The position numbers and the translations under genes are program-made. DNA of 64,000 nucleotides. It comes from Sphingobacterium nematocida (lineage in GTDB: Bacteria > Bacteroidota > Bacteroidia > Sphingobacteriales > Sphingobacteriaceae). Location of the stretch: contig NZ_FUZF01000012.1 of the NCBI RefSeq assembly GCF_900168125.1, positions 1-64,000 of the forward strand, written 5' to 3'. Below, piece by piece: positions 10,301 to 18,631 of this stretch. The notes beneath the pieces are model-generated. The model was not told the origin of the DNA. It saw only the letters and a program-made list of their open reading frames with translations, and did not search any database. Numbering within the stretch: position 1 is the first letter of the stretch; each line of letters begins with the position of its first letter.

Positions 10301-10668
10301 GTAGCAACAGATCCCGTCAAATTGACTTTCTTTTGCGTGCCATACCCTACTACAACGACTTCCTCAATATCCGCATCATCAGATTCCAAAGAAATATTAA
10401 CTTGCGATTTCGCTATTACCTCCTTTGATTGATAACCTACACTACTGACAATAAGTATTGCACCGTTAGAGACTTGAATACTGAAATTACCTTTGCTATT
10501 GGTTGAGGTCGCAAGGCTTCCTCCTTTTTCATGTATGGAGGCACCCAAAATAGGCTCTCCAACACTATTGGTTACAATCCCCGTCACAGAGATTCGTTGC
10601 TGGGCCATGGTGACATCCACCATAAGTAGTAAGAGTACATACAACCCAGCTTTATAAAGCTTCATCAT
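7333..10668 (-). CDS. SusC/RagA-family TonB-linked outer-membrane transporter
   Basis: About 1111 residues from the double ATG at 10668/10665. The open frame runs 20 codons further upstream but those lack signal character, while M-M-K-L-Y-K then a hydrophobic stretch ending M-A-Q-Q is a good signal peptide. After it come the carboxypeptidase-regulatory-like domain (about residues 25-100), the plug with E-E-V-V-V-V-G-Y-G-T-Q, and a long beta-barrel ending in aromatic residues (V-S-V-T-F). It imports polymer fragments into the periplasm using TonB energy and pairs with the following susD gene. It is transcribed divergently from the hybrid regulator at 10801, as expected for regulator-controlled loci. 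Confidence 0.95.
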   Translation of the reverse strand: MMKLYKAGLYVLLLLMVDVTMAQQRISVTGIVTNSVGEPILGASIHEKGGSLATSTNSKGNFSIQVSNGAILIVSSVGYQSKEVIAKSQVNISLESDDADIEEVVVVGYGTQKKVNLTGSVATVGADKLTNRPIMNLAAALGGTAPGIRVTQGNGNPGGEDVSIRIRGTGSFNNNNPLILVDGAVADMVPLNTDDIENISILKDAASAAIYGSRAANGVILVTTKKGKKGEAPKITFNALYAREQAQTDLKFMSNTADWMELHNIAKLNANPASTSPDYNLSTIEEWRKANTDPSGTYTHPVTGNSILNSLAFPNTDWAQILFQPEYYQRYGVSVTGGSDKSSYLMSAGYQNNPGTLVNTGMKRFNIRTNLETKIADRITFGTQTYATKEYKQPGSTSMTFLLQAFPGMTPIHQGKYGASEDPNTTNKDNILQQVASNGGENNYTRINSTWYANADLWKGIIAEARFNYSEYMREDEHYSQNLPRYSFRESFDKPKEGIGNLDQATTYRFSYKSSSYTANALLRYANTFGKHDIGGLVGYEQYYSKTSGFNATQRGLLDWSVTDINSGGTMESIGGSDQNKKDNAKAENAMISYFGRINYAYDGKYLFEGNFRSDASSKFAPGHRTGFFPSFSAGWIISNERFFDPAKNAVNYLKVRGSYGTLGNTIGGNYDWQTLYQKVNNVFNESVANGVIQQTIQNLSLSWEKLTTYNVGLEASFLNRRLSVEADMYSRKTSDILTAAIIYMTMGNINAPMSNTAAMNNKGIELNLGWNDKVGDFRYGVSGNISYNMNRVSGFKGKLKYEQDPSTLDIWGNPTWRYINLADVSTGGNERRVEQHMLDEWFLRRPYSGTGTYMKSDGSVDPNGGPMDGMIRTKADLEWVKSMIAANYSFNNNTVGSGASNIWYGQMLMADANGDGKYGNDDDREFTGKSTVAKFVFGLNLTAAYKGFDLNVLLAGRLGSYHYINERGSNGSILANTGDQLPADAWTKYYSYDAVKANSDYANYDPATDPNANIHAKYPRLLSASSIMQANTFYLYNTSYLKLKSLQVGYTFPKEWVNKAKIRDLRVFVTGENLLTFKHKDFPGVDPELGSSLIVYPIARLFSGGVSVTF

Positions 10669-10772
10669 AAATTTTTGGTTTTTACTGTTTATCTGGTTAT
10701 TTAACAACTCAAAATTGAACAAAGCCACAAATTAAAAAGGGGCAATATTTTAAATATTTAGGGGTAAAATCA

Positions 10773-10780
10773 TAAATTTG
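10773..10780 (+). promoter_or_regulatory. Putative -7 element of the hybrid regulator gene
   Basis: TAAATTTG matches the Bacteroidetes -7 consensus TAnnTTTG and ends 20 nt before the ATG at 10801. No clear TTTG partner is seen at the usual upstream distance, so the promoter may be weak. It lies in the short interval between the regulator and susC. Confidence 0.45.
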
Positions 10781-10800
10781 ATATATTTAACAAGACCTTT

Positions 10801-13800
10801 ATGACCTTATCGCTTCCTCAACTCTTATTTTTATTCTGCGCTATCTTCTTCTGTTTGAGTAGTAAGGCCCAAGAGATAAATTTTGAGTCTCTCACGGAAG
10901 AAAATGTGTTTGACAAGCAACCGGTATTATCTATAAGCCAAGATTCCAAAGGCCGGCTTTGGTTTGCGGGACAAGACAATATTTTTAATTATAATTCCAG
11001 ACAGGTCCAAAACCTTGTAGATAGGGACTCAACTTTCAGAGGGTTGGGGTATATCACCAAAATAGCTATTAATGAAAAAGACAATCTATTTATAGCTTCG
11101 TCTACCCATTTATTTATCTTCGATATAAGCAAAAGAAAATGGGTCCTAGAAAAAGACCGCCCTTTCAAAAAGGATATCATTGTTTACAACTTTCTTAAGA
11201 CAGACAAAAGGTTTTTCATATGCGCCGAAGACGGACTCTACGAAGCTATTTCCAACGGTGAGTCTTTTACTTTAAGCAAAATTCTCTCAAGAAACAAAGT
11301 ACAAGCTATAGTAAAAATAAAAAATGGACAATACGCGATTTCCAGTGAGTATGGTGTTGAGTTGCTGGCATTAAAGGGACAAACTGTAGAATTTGCTAAA
11401 AACCTGGAAATTCCAATTAAATCAAGTTCGGACAACGTGATTCCCTCACTTTTCTTCGAAAATTCTTCATTATGGGTGTCAACCAAATTTAATGGACTAT
11501 TTCATTACGATTTCATTAATAATGAATGGAAAAATTATAATGACAAAAACAGCAACATCCTAAGCAACAACGTGCGAGCTATCGCCAGGGATCCAGCAGG
11601 TAGATTGCTCGTAGGTACACTAAAAGGATTATCCATTTTATCCGACAATCAAAATCTCTTTTATAATTATAAACACAACGCGCTGACCAAACAATCATTA
11701 AGTCAAAATTCTATCTATGATATCTTTGTAGATAATCAGCAAATTGTATGGATCGGCACATACTTTGGCGGGATCAATGCGATATACCCCTACTTTTTTA
11801 ATTTTCAAACTGTTTCAACGAAATCGCCAGCACCTTATCGACTTAATAGTGACATCATTAGCAGCATGGCTGAGACACGCGAAAGCTACTGGGTAGGTTC
11901 CGAGGAAGAAGGTGTTACCTTAATAAATAAAGCTACAGGAGAAGCTGTTTCGATTCCAAAACTCACCCAATCAAACTTAGTCAAGGATCTATATATACGA
12001 AAAAACAAAGTTTATATAGCTCAATACGCCGGAGGGTACTCCACTTTCGACGTTATTAATAAAAAAAGCACCCATTTTAAACTTGATGGTAATCAAAAAA
12101 AATTACAGAATAATGTATTTAGCATCTTCGTCGATAGTGCCGAAAATATCTTCTTAGGTACTAATGCCGGGCTTTATTATAAAGACAGGGGTAATGACTT
12201 AATGCTCGTCAAGGGATTACCTCAGCTGGTAATTCATAGTCTCAAAGAAGACAGAATGCATAACCTCTATGCATTATCCGATGAAAAATTATTCAAAAAA
12301 GACGTGAGTACTATGGTGTTTAAGGAGGTAGCCATACCCGTCGATTTGCCTGTAAACGGGTTGTTTATAGATAAAAATAATGAGCTCTGGTTTACTTCAC
12401 GTCACTCCATATACAAAATAAACAATCAACGTCAGCTAGTGCTAATGGCACAGTTCAAGAACAACGTATTAGGATGGCCTATAATGGTAGACAATATGCT
12501 GTGGGTGACCAGTAAAAACGGATTAATTTACTATGACCCTAAAACGAGATACAGTAATTTATATAATCAATCCGATGGCTTACCTGATAAAAACCTACAA
12601 AATGCAAAACTTTTCCTAAGTGAAAGCGGGTCGGTTTTTCTAATCACCTTAAATGGTCTAACCTCTTTTAACCCAAAAAAAGTCTCCATAAATAAACGGA
12701 CACCCTCTATTATTCTAGGAGACATAAAAGTTAACGATAAACTTTTGTCCTTTGATCGCCTAGTCGCCCAACAAAACGAAAATTCTTATAGCTTATCGTT
12801 AAACCATGATGAAAACTTCTTGGCAGTCGATTTTGCCAGTTCTAATTTCATCAAGTCAAAAAAAAACAGATACAGATATAAACTAGAGGGATTTGATAAA
12901 CAATGGATAGAAGTTGAACAACCATCGATCCGCTACACAAATATACCAGAGGGCGAGTATACATTATTATTACAGGTCAGTAATAATGATCTTATATGGA
13001 GCCAAACTCCGTTACAGATTAAACTTGTCGTATTACCACCTATTTGGAAGACTTGGTGGGCGTATTTGTTATACGCTATTATAATAGCTGGTATCTTACA
13101 TTTCAGCATTTCTATAATAGTTGAAAGACAGTTATTATTAAGTGCAGAAAAGGAACAGAGTAAAAAAATTAAATTCTTCACGCAAATCTCCCATGAGATC
13201 AGAACACCATTAACTTTAATTACCATTCCTATTGAAGAAATCATAAAATCAACGGAAGAAATGCCAACTGTCCAATTCAAAGCAATAAGACTCAAGAAAA
13301 ATGCGGATAAGCTTTTACATATCGTCAATGAGCTTTTAGACTTTAAAAAATTTGACGACGGTAAGGAAACCATCCTCATGAAACCAATTCCACTTAAACC
13401 TTATTTGGAAGACGTTTTTTACTTGTTTTCAGACTTAGCGCTGTCCAAAAAGCTCAATTATTATATCAGATCCATCGAGGGAGATAGTTTAATACTTATT
13501 GATACCAATCAATTTGATAAAGCCATATTTAACCTTCTATCCAATGCTATTAAGTACTGTAACGTCGGAGGATCTGTTTTTATGGAGATACATTCGTCTT
13601 TTTCTGAAACCACCATACGTATAGCAGACAATGGAATAGGTGTTGCTGAAAACGATCAGTTTCAAATCTTTGAAGAATATTATCGTGCATCTAATACCAA
13701 TGAAAGTATAGGTACAGGTATTGGTCTCGCATTAACAAAAAAAATCGTTGAACAGCATAGAGGAACAATAAAATGTAAAACCGAAATAATCGATAATCAA

Positions 13801-14667
13801 CCTTTTACCGTTTTCACCCTAATTCTTCCAAGCATACCAAATTTAGAACGTCAAAACTTATTAAACCAACAAACTGATTACATCCAGCAGACCTCAACAA
13901 CATTTACAAAACACAAAAAAAATGAGACTCTTCTTCTTGTTGAGGACAATATCGAGTTAGCCTATACGATACAAAAAATATTCGTCGAGCACTATGAGGT
14001 CTTCATCGCCCATAACGGAGAAGAAGGGCTGGAACAAGCTCTTCAGATCATCCCAGACATTATCATATCGGATGTAATGATGCCACGTATGAATGGATTA
14101 GAAATGTGTGAAAAAATCAAGTCCAATATAATGACATCTCATATTCCTTTAATATTACTTACTGCAGATACAAGTGAGCTCTCTCAAATCAGTGGGTTAC
14201 AATATGGAGCGAATGTGTATTTATCCAAACCATTCAACTCCCAACTACTATTATTAACCGTAAGGAATTTATTAGAAATAGCCTCAAAAAAACGGGAGGA
14301 ATTTAAGATAGAAAACCCTCACGAACTATCAGAGCTAGATCATGGTTTTATCTCAAAGCTTGAAAGTATTATAAATGCAAATTTAATAAATGAAAGCTTT
14401 GGTGTAGATTTGCTTGCTAGAGAGTTAGGCATGAGTCAACCGATATTGTACAAAAAACTGAAATCCATCACTAATCTTTCCGTAAACAATTTCATAAAAC
14501 AATATCGCTTTATAAAAGCGATTGAACTCCTACGATCTGAAAAAAACATTAGTCAAGTAGCTTATGCTGTAGGTTTCTCCGACAGAAAATATTTTAGTAA
14601 AGAATTCAAAAAACACTTTGGTAAAACTCCAACCGATTTTTTAAAAGATGATGGTTATGCTGGTTAA
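10801..14667 (+). CDS. Hybrid two-component system sensor/regulator (HTCS), AraC type
   Basis: This 1288-residue protein combines sensor kinase and regulator. A signal peptide (about 1-23) is followed by a periplasmic beta-propeller sensor made of two-component-regulator propeller repeats (about 30-680), with patterns such as I-W-I-G-T and G-L-W/L-Y. Next are a Y_Y_Y domain (about 690-745), one membrane segment (about 750-775), HisKA with His798 in S-H-E-I-R-T-P-L, an HATPase domain with N-x-x-x-N-A-I-K-Y and G-T-G-I-G-L-A, a receiver domain with phospho-acceptor Asp1091 in S-D-V-M-M-P-R, and a C-terminal AraC-type helix-turn-helix. Such proteins bind a glycan breakdown product in the periplasm and activate the adjacent locus. 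Placement between the susC-led and GH88-led operons suggests it controls both. Confidence 0.95.
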   Translation: MTLSLPQLLFLFCAIFFCLSSKAQEINFESLTEENVFDKQPVLSISQDSKGRLWFAGQDNIFNYNSRQVQNLVDRDSTFRGLGYITKIAINEKDNLFIASSTHLFIFDISKRKWVLEKDRPFKKDIIVYNFLKTDKRFFICAEDGLYEAISNGESFTLSKILSRNKVQAIVKIKNGQYAISSEYGVELLALKGQTVEFAKNLEIPIKSSSDNVIPSLFFENSSLWVSTKFNGLFHYDFINNEWKNYNDKNSNILSNNVRAIARDPAGRLLVGTLKGLSILSDNQNLFYNYKHNALTKQSLSQNSIYDIFVDNQQIVWIGTYFGGINAIYPYFFNFQTVSTKSPAPYRLNSDIISSMAETRESYWVGSEEEGVTLINKATGEAVSIPKLTQSNLVKDLYIRKNKVYIAQYAGGYSTFDVINKKSTHFKLDGNQKKLQNNVFSIFVDSAENIFLGTNAGLYYKDRGNDLMLVKGLPQLVIHSLKEDRMHNLYALSDEKLFKKDVSTMVFKEVAIPVDLPVNGLFIDKNNELWFTSRHSIYKINNQRQLVLMAQFKNNVLGWPIMVDNMLWVTSKNGLIYYDPKTRYSNLYNQSDGLPDKNLQNAKLFLSESGSVFLITLNGLTSFNPKKVSINKRTPSIILGDIKVNDKLLSFDRLVAQQNENSYSLSLNHDENFLAVDFASSNFIKSKKNRYRYKLEGFDKQWIEVEQPSIRYTNIPEGEYTLLLQVSNNDLIWSQTPLQIKLVVLPPIWKTWWAYLLYAIIIAGILHFSISIIVERQLLLSAEKEQSKKIKFFTQISHEIRTPLTLITIPIEEIIKSTEEMPTVQFKAIRLKKNADKLLHIVNELLDFKKFDDGKETILMKPIPLKPYLEDVFYLFSDLALSKKLNYYIRSIEGDSLILIDTNQFDKAIFNLLSNAIKYCNVGGSVFMEIHSSFSETTIRIADNGIGVAENDQFQIFEEYYRASNTNESIGTGIGLALTKKIVEQHRGTIKCKTEIIDNQPFTVFTLILPSIPNLERQNLLNQQTDYIQQTSTTFTKHKKNETLLLVEDNIELAYTIQKIFVEHYEVFIAHNGEEGLEQALQIIPDIIISDVMMPRMNGLEMCEKIKSNIMTSHIPLILLTADTSELSQISGLQYGANVYLSKPFNSQLLLLTVRNLLEIASKKREEFKIENPHELSELDHGFISKLESIINANLINESFGVDLLARELGMSQPILYKKLKSITNLSVNNFIKQYRFIKAIELLRSEKNISQVAYAVGFSDRKYFSKEFKKHFGKTPTDFLKDDGYAG

Positions 14668-14711
14668 ACCAAATTAATAAAGATTCTATTATCCATATTA
14701 ATTTGGTTTAA
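14664..14711. terminator. Bidirectional terminator between HTCS and GH95-like gene
   Basis: A perfect 16-bp inverted repeat (14664-14679 with 14696-14711) with a 16-nt loop sits between two convergent genes. The left arm contains the stop codon of the regulator. The arms are AT-rich (TTAAACCAAATTAATA), so folding is only moderately stable. Confidence 0.65.
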
Positions 14712-14725
14712 CAGCAAAGGGAGAT

Positions 14726-16867
14726 TTAGTTGATAGAAAAAATAGCCTGCGCGCTCTTCTCCAACCACAACTCTACTTTTCCTTTTTCATTCCGTAAAAC
14801 CTCCCCCTTACCTGCAATGCGAATTTTCATATTTTGCATATCATGCTGTATACCGACCTTACCAGTGTGTTGGCTTTCTACGCGTATCTCTACTGTTTTT
14901 CCAAATTCTCTCTTTGCAGAAATAAGAAATGCTCCATCAGTCAAAAAGCGTTCAAAGGACACATTCTCCCACATCACGGGGATTGCCGGAAAAACACGGA
15001 CATATCCATTCCAGTACTGTAGTACCATTTCTTGAATACTAGCCATCGCTGCTAATGGAGTTTCAATCACAGGTCCTGTTTCTGCATACAATGTATTTAC
15101 CTTTACATATTTATCCAATAATACATTCAATGCCTTCAACGAGAGATCACCCCTTCCCATCATCGCATACATAGAAGCTACCCCTGAAAAAGAGTATCCC
15201 TGAAGTGCCCCAGGCTTACTTTGCCAATGTGATATGGACTTCATTATAAGATCATGATTCTCTACCTGATCCCAATTAATATCATAAAACGGATAGATCA
15301 TCATCAGATGTGAATAATGCCGATGTGATTCCGCGTAAGGCAAATCTTTTGCTATCATAAACCCATTGGAGTCCTGAGGATAGGGGCGTATATTTTTCAA
15401 AACATCCACCCATAAGAGATCCTGAGCATCCATACCTGACCGCTCGTTATCCAAAGCAATCAATGTTTTAAGTCCCCATCTTAAAATAGACAAATCATAA
15501 TTCGTATCATAAGCATAAGCTTTAGCATATTCTGGAGAATACGTGCGTACCGCTATATGATAGTTCCCTCTTTCATCCTTTTCCAAGAGATGAATATAAT
15601 AATTAATAGCACGTTTCAACAAGGGAAACAATCGGTCGTAAGCAGCAGAATCCATAGAATACCTATAATATTGATAATAACTGTGTAACATCCAAGTCAG
15701 GTTTCCTAATTCCTTTTCTCCATCTTCCCACTCTTCTTTATTTACTCCTTTTTGTAAGTATACAGGGCTGATCATATCGGGCGAAGAGCTTCTTCCAATA
15801 GCAGCACTATTATACCGATATTGTTCTGGCACATTCTTAACCAAATTATCCACATTTCTGTCAATCATCCGAATCAATGACTCTGTTATATGCAGATGAT
15901 TAGCAGCAAATGTCGGAGAATAGGTTAGTTGTACATTTAAGTTATTCCAATAGGCAGGCCACGGTGTGTTGGATGTCCATGGGCCTTGCAAATCAATAGC
16001 CGGTTTGTTAAAGCGTGTCGCACAGGCCAATTTATACAACTGCATATTATAAAATTGCTGCAGGCGATTATCCGGCACCGACAACGAAGAGTGGTCATAG
16101 TAATCTTTCCACCACTTTTTGTGTGATTCAAATCTTCTAGATAGCGAATTTATATCCACATCGTTGATTTTCTGAATAGCTTCAGCTATATGGGCTTCCG
16201 AAGATTGACTATAACTCACAGTAACCAAATAAATATCTTTATACTCATCAGATATTTTTTTATAAGCCAACGTATAGCCACCTCCTGCCAATAAAGGCTG
16301 AACATAAGCTTCCACATTCAAACGCTTTATCTCGTATCCTTCTGGATTCTCGGTATATTGTTCCGGTTTTTTAGCGTGTCCAAAATTCCACCTCGAACTT
16401 TTAGCTTTTTCACCTTTCCATTGTAAATTTGAGCGCTCCCCGTCTGTAGTTGAAATTTCTATATAAATAAGATCTTCTTCCGCGAAACTCACTGTCTTTA
16501 CTTGAGTTACCCCACCATTCTGTTCGTAGTATGCCGTTGCCTCCGCACGAAGATAGTCCATATTGCCCCAAGCTTTTTGGGTATATCCTGGTAATAATAG
16601 TTCAAAATGTCCTATTGGTAATCTTGCTTTATCAAACAATGCTGATTCCATGTTAATACGATGATCATAAACATCCGTCCGACCAATATCTATCCGAGCC
16701 CTGCCGATATCTGAATAGGTCATAGTGCCCAATAAACCATTACCAGTAAACACTCCCTCATAAATACTTTTACCAAGAGGCGCAACCGTAAAGACCTTAT
16801 TTTCCTGCCCGTATGCGCTTAAAAAGAAAAGAATACAGAAAACCAAATGAAAGTAAAAACATTTCAT
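14726..16867 (-). CDS. GH95-like glycoside hydrolase, secreted
   Basis: A 713-residue protein with signal peptide (cleavage after S-A-Y-G, about residue 20). An N-terminal beta-sandwich leads into an (alpha/alpha)6 barrel like that of GH95 (alpha-L-fucosidase/alpha-L-galactosidase). The equivalent of the GH95 N-x-N-x-Q catalytic segment is W-N-N-L-N-V-Q. The later motifs T-Y-S-P-E-Y and H-R-H-Y-S-H-L-M also fit. Sequence details differ from classical fucosidases, so the sugar removed is uncertain and another alpha-linked side chain is possible. It is downstream of the second GH88 gene, 3 nt from its stop, clearly in the same operon. Confidence 0.65.
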   Translation of the reverse strand: MKCFYFHLVFCILFFLSAYGQENKVFTVAPLGKSIYEGVFTGNGLLGTMTYSDIGRARIDIGRTDVYDHRINMESALFDKARLPIGHFELLLPGYTQKAWGNMDYLRAEATAYYEQNGGVTQVKTVSFAEEDLIYIEISTTDGERSNLQWKGEKAKSSRWNFGHAKKPEQYTENPEGYEIKRLNVEAYVQPLLAGGGYTLAYKKISDEYKDIYLVTVSYSQSSEAHIAEAIQKINDVDINSLSRRFESHKKWWKDYYDHSSLSVPDNRLQQFYNMQLYKLACATRFNKPAIDLQGPWTSNTPWPAYWNNLNVQLTYSPTFAANHLHITESLIRMIDRNVDNLVKNVPEQYRYNSAAIGRSSSPDMISPVYLQKGVNKEEWEDGEKELGNLTWMLHSYYQYYRYSMDSAAYDRLFPLLKRAINYYIHLLEKDERGNYHIAVRTYSPEYAKAYAYDTNYDLSILRWGLKTLIALDNERSGMDAQDLLWVDVLKNIRPYPQDSNGFMIAKDLPYAESHRHYSHLMMIYPFYDINWDQVENHDLIMKSISHWQSKPGALQGYSFSGVASMYAMMGRGDLSLKALNVLLDKYVKVNTLYAETGPVIETPLAAMASIQEMVLQYWNGYVRVFPAIPVMWENVSFERFLTDGAFLISAKREFGKTVEIRVESQHTGKVGIQHDMQNMKIRIAGKGEVLRNEKGKVELWLEKSAQAIFSIN

Positions 16868-16870
16868 AAT

Positions 16871-18112
16871 CTACAATTCTTTAATGATAGGCTCATCCTC
16901 TAATAATCTCTTATAGCGCACTAAGGCTTCTACGTAATAATAGTCAGCATATGTAAGCGGCACATCAACTTCTGAGGATAAAGGCAGAGCTCCTACACTG
17001 TGCTTCAAAATATAGCCTCCATTTTCTTTAAAATTTGCTTTGTAAGGAGATTTTGACAGACTTTCGATTATCTTTTCTGCTTTTGACAAATAAGTTTTAC
17101 CACTTTTGCCCTCCACAAATTGAGACAGCTCCAGCAAAGCGGAAGCATACAACGCTGCCGCAGAAACATCTTTTAGTGTTCTCTGATCATAAAACTTACT
17201 ATCATTCGGAATTTTGTCATAATCGAAATCCCAGTAAGGAATCAAATCACTCGGAAGATTTGGATGATTCAGAATATAGTCGGCTATTTTCTTCGCCCTT
17301 TCGAGATAAACCTTATCTCCAGTCTCCCTATACATCATTGTATATCCATACAATGCCCATCCCTGTCCTCTTGACCAAGCTGATTCATCAAAAGCTCCTT
17401 GATGTGTCTTCTTTGCAATGACTTTTCCACTATTTTTATCATAGTCAACGACGTGATACGAGCTATAGTCAGAGCGAAAATGATTCTTCAAAGTAGTATT
17501 AGCATGGTTTATGGCGATGGTTTTATATTTTGGATTACCTGTAACTTTTGAAAGTTGCGTCAAAAACTCCAAATTCATCATATTATCAATGATAACAGCA
17601 TAATTCCATGTACCCCAACTCCAAGATTTAATGACTTTCAGCGTATCATTATATCGTGAAGCCAAAGATTCAGCGCCTGTCACCAAAACATCCTTATACG
17701 CGGCGGAATCGCCTGTTAGACGGAGCGCATTCCCAAAACTACAGAATAACATAAAACCTAGATCATGTGTACTTTTGTTATCCTTCTCCTGTTTAAGATA
17801 TGCTAGCTTTTCTTGCGCCTGGTTCAACAAATCTTCATCCCCTGTTCCTTCATACAAATACAAAAGTGTACCTGGATAGAAACCAGAGCACCACCACGAA
17901 GAATTTGAGAATTTTTGTTGTTCGTTCTCAAATGTTTTTGGGAATTTATCTGTAGGAGTCCGGGCAGACAGAATCTTTATTTGTTTACTTGCATCCAGTA
18001 GCTCTTTATTAATAAATTCGGCTGAGAGTGAATAATTCTGTGCCGAGGCTATTCCAATAAAAACAACGAACTGAAAAAAAGCAAAGTAAAATAATTGTCT
18101 AGAAATTTTCAT
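16871..18112 (-). CDS. Unsaturated glucuronyl hydrolase, GH88 (copy 2)
   Basis: A 413-residue enzyme with an ordinary signal peptide ending A-S-A-Q (about residue 25), so it should be free in the periplasm, unlike the lipoprotein copy at 2607-3866. The catalytic aspartates are Asp117 (T-H-D-L-G-F) and Asp176 (I-I-D-N-M-M-N-L), and the late motif is W-S-R-G-Q-G-W-A-L-Y-G. It is collinear with copy 1 over nearly the full length, with identical blocks such as Y-S-S-Y-H-V-V-D-Y. That indicates duplication followed by divergence. It leads the operon with the GH95-like gene. Confidence 0.9.
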   Translation of the reverse strand: MKISRQLFYFAFFQFVVFIGIASAQNYSLSAEFINKELLDASKQIKILSARTPTDKFPKTFENEQQKFSNSSWWCSGFYPGTLLYLYEGTGDEDLLNQAQEKLAYLKQEKDNKSTHDLGFMLFCSFGNALRLTGDSAAYKDVLVTGAESLASRYNDTLKVIKSWSWGTWNYAVIIDNMMNLEFLTQLSKVTGNPKYKTIAINHANTTLKNHFRSDYSSYHVVDYDKNSGKVIAKKTHQGAFDESAWSRGQGWALYGYTMMYRETGDKVYLERAKKIADYILNHPNLPSDLIPYWDFDYDKIPNDSKFYDQRTLKDVSAAALYASALLELSQFVEGKSGKTYLSKAEKIIESLSKSPYKANFKENGGYILKHSVGALPLSSEVDVPLTYADYYYVEALVRYKRLLEDEPIIKEL

Positions 18113-18184
18113 TTTTTAAATAGAAGGTTTACACACAAGAATACGAGTAATAAACAGCTTAAAAAACTAATAACTACGCTAACG

Positions 18185-18200
18185 TTTTCGTATACGAAAA
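18185..18200. promoter_or_regulatory. 16-bp perfect palindrome upstream of the GH88/GH95 operon
   Basis: TTTTCGTATACGAAAA is a perfect palindrome 73 nt upstream of the GH88 start at 18112. Its position fits an operator or activator site for that operon. It overlaps by two bases the neighbouring hairpin 18199-18231. No bound protein can be named. Confidence 0.35.
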
Positions 18201-18231
18201 AAGCATATTACCTTTAGGATAATATGCTTTT
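18199..18231 (-). terminator. Terminator of the CoA-binding protein gene
   Basis: A 12-bp perfect stem (18199-18210 with 18220-18231) lies 20 nt beyond the minus-strand gene ending at 18251. The A-rich 5' flank on the plus strand gives T residues after the stem on the transcript. Confidence 0.65.
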
Positions 18232-18250
18232 CACTTTAAAATCAGAACCA

Positions 18251-18610
18251 TTAGTATTGTCCTGTATTTAACATAACTAAGGTACAAGCCTCTACCACTT
18301 CTATACCTCTTTCTTTCAATTTTTCGGATAAATAGGTATTCTCAGCCCCTGGATTAAAAATCACCCGATGTGGATTTGTATTTAATATATATTCATAATA
18401 GGGCTCCTGATTTTTAGGGCCAACATACATTGTTATAGTATCAATATCGGTATGGATAACCTCAGCAGGTTCGATTGCTACCCCTGCTACGCTTCCATTT
18501 TTACGGCCAACATTCACGATAGGATATCCCTTTCTCACCAACTTATTTGCGACCAGATAAGAATAACGAGCAGAGTTGGTACTAGCACCTAGAATCAGGG
18601 TTTTTTTCAT
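18251..18610 (-). CDS. Small CoA-binding (Rossmann) domain protein
   Basis: A 119-residue cytosolic protein made up of one CoA_binding_2 domain. The N-terminus has the nucleotide-binding strand-loop-helix T-L-I-L-G-A-S-T-N. Conserved family features include P-I-V-N-V-G-R near residue 35, I-F-N-P-G-A-E near 90, and E-A-C-T-L-V-M-L at the end. Proteins of this YccU-like group are stand-alone CoA-binding folds of unknown cellular function. It follows the serine hydrolase gene with a 21-nt gap on the same strand and ends before a good hairpin. Confidence 0.85.
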   Translation of the reverse strand: MKKTLILGASTNSARYSYLVANKLVRKGYPIVNVGRKNGSVAGVAIEPAEVIHTDIDTITMYVGPKNQEPYYEYILNTNPHRVIFNPGAENTYLSEKLKERGIEVVEACTLVMLNTGQY

Positions 18611-18631
18611 AATATGTGTGTCTATAAGTTT

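Noticed and set aside
10669..10728. Longer N-terminus of SusC starting at 10728
   Set aside because: The extra 20 residues are polar and would bury the signal peptide; the double ATG at 10668/10665 gives a standard start.
12933..13379. Minus-strand 148-codon frame within the hybrid regulator gene
   Set aside because: It lies opposite the transmembrane and HisKA coding region and has no independent gene features.
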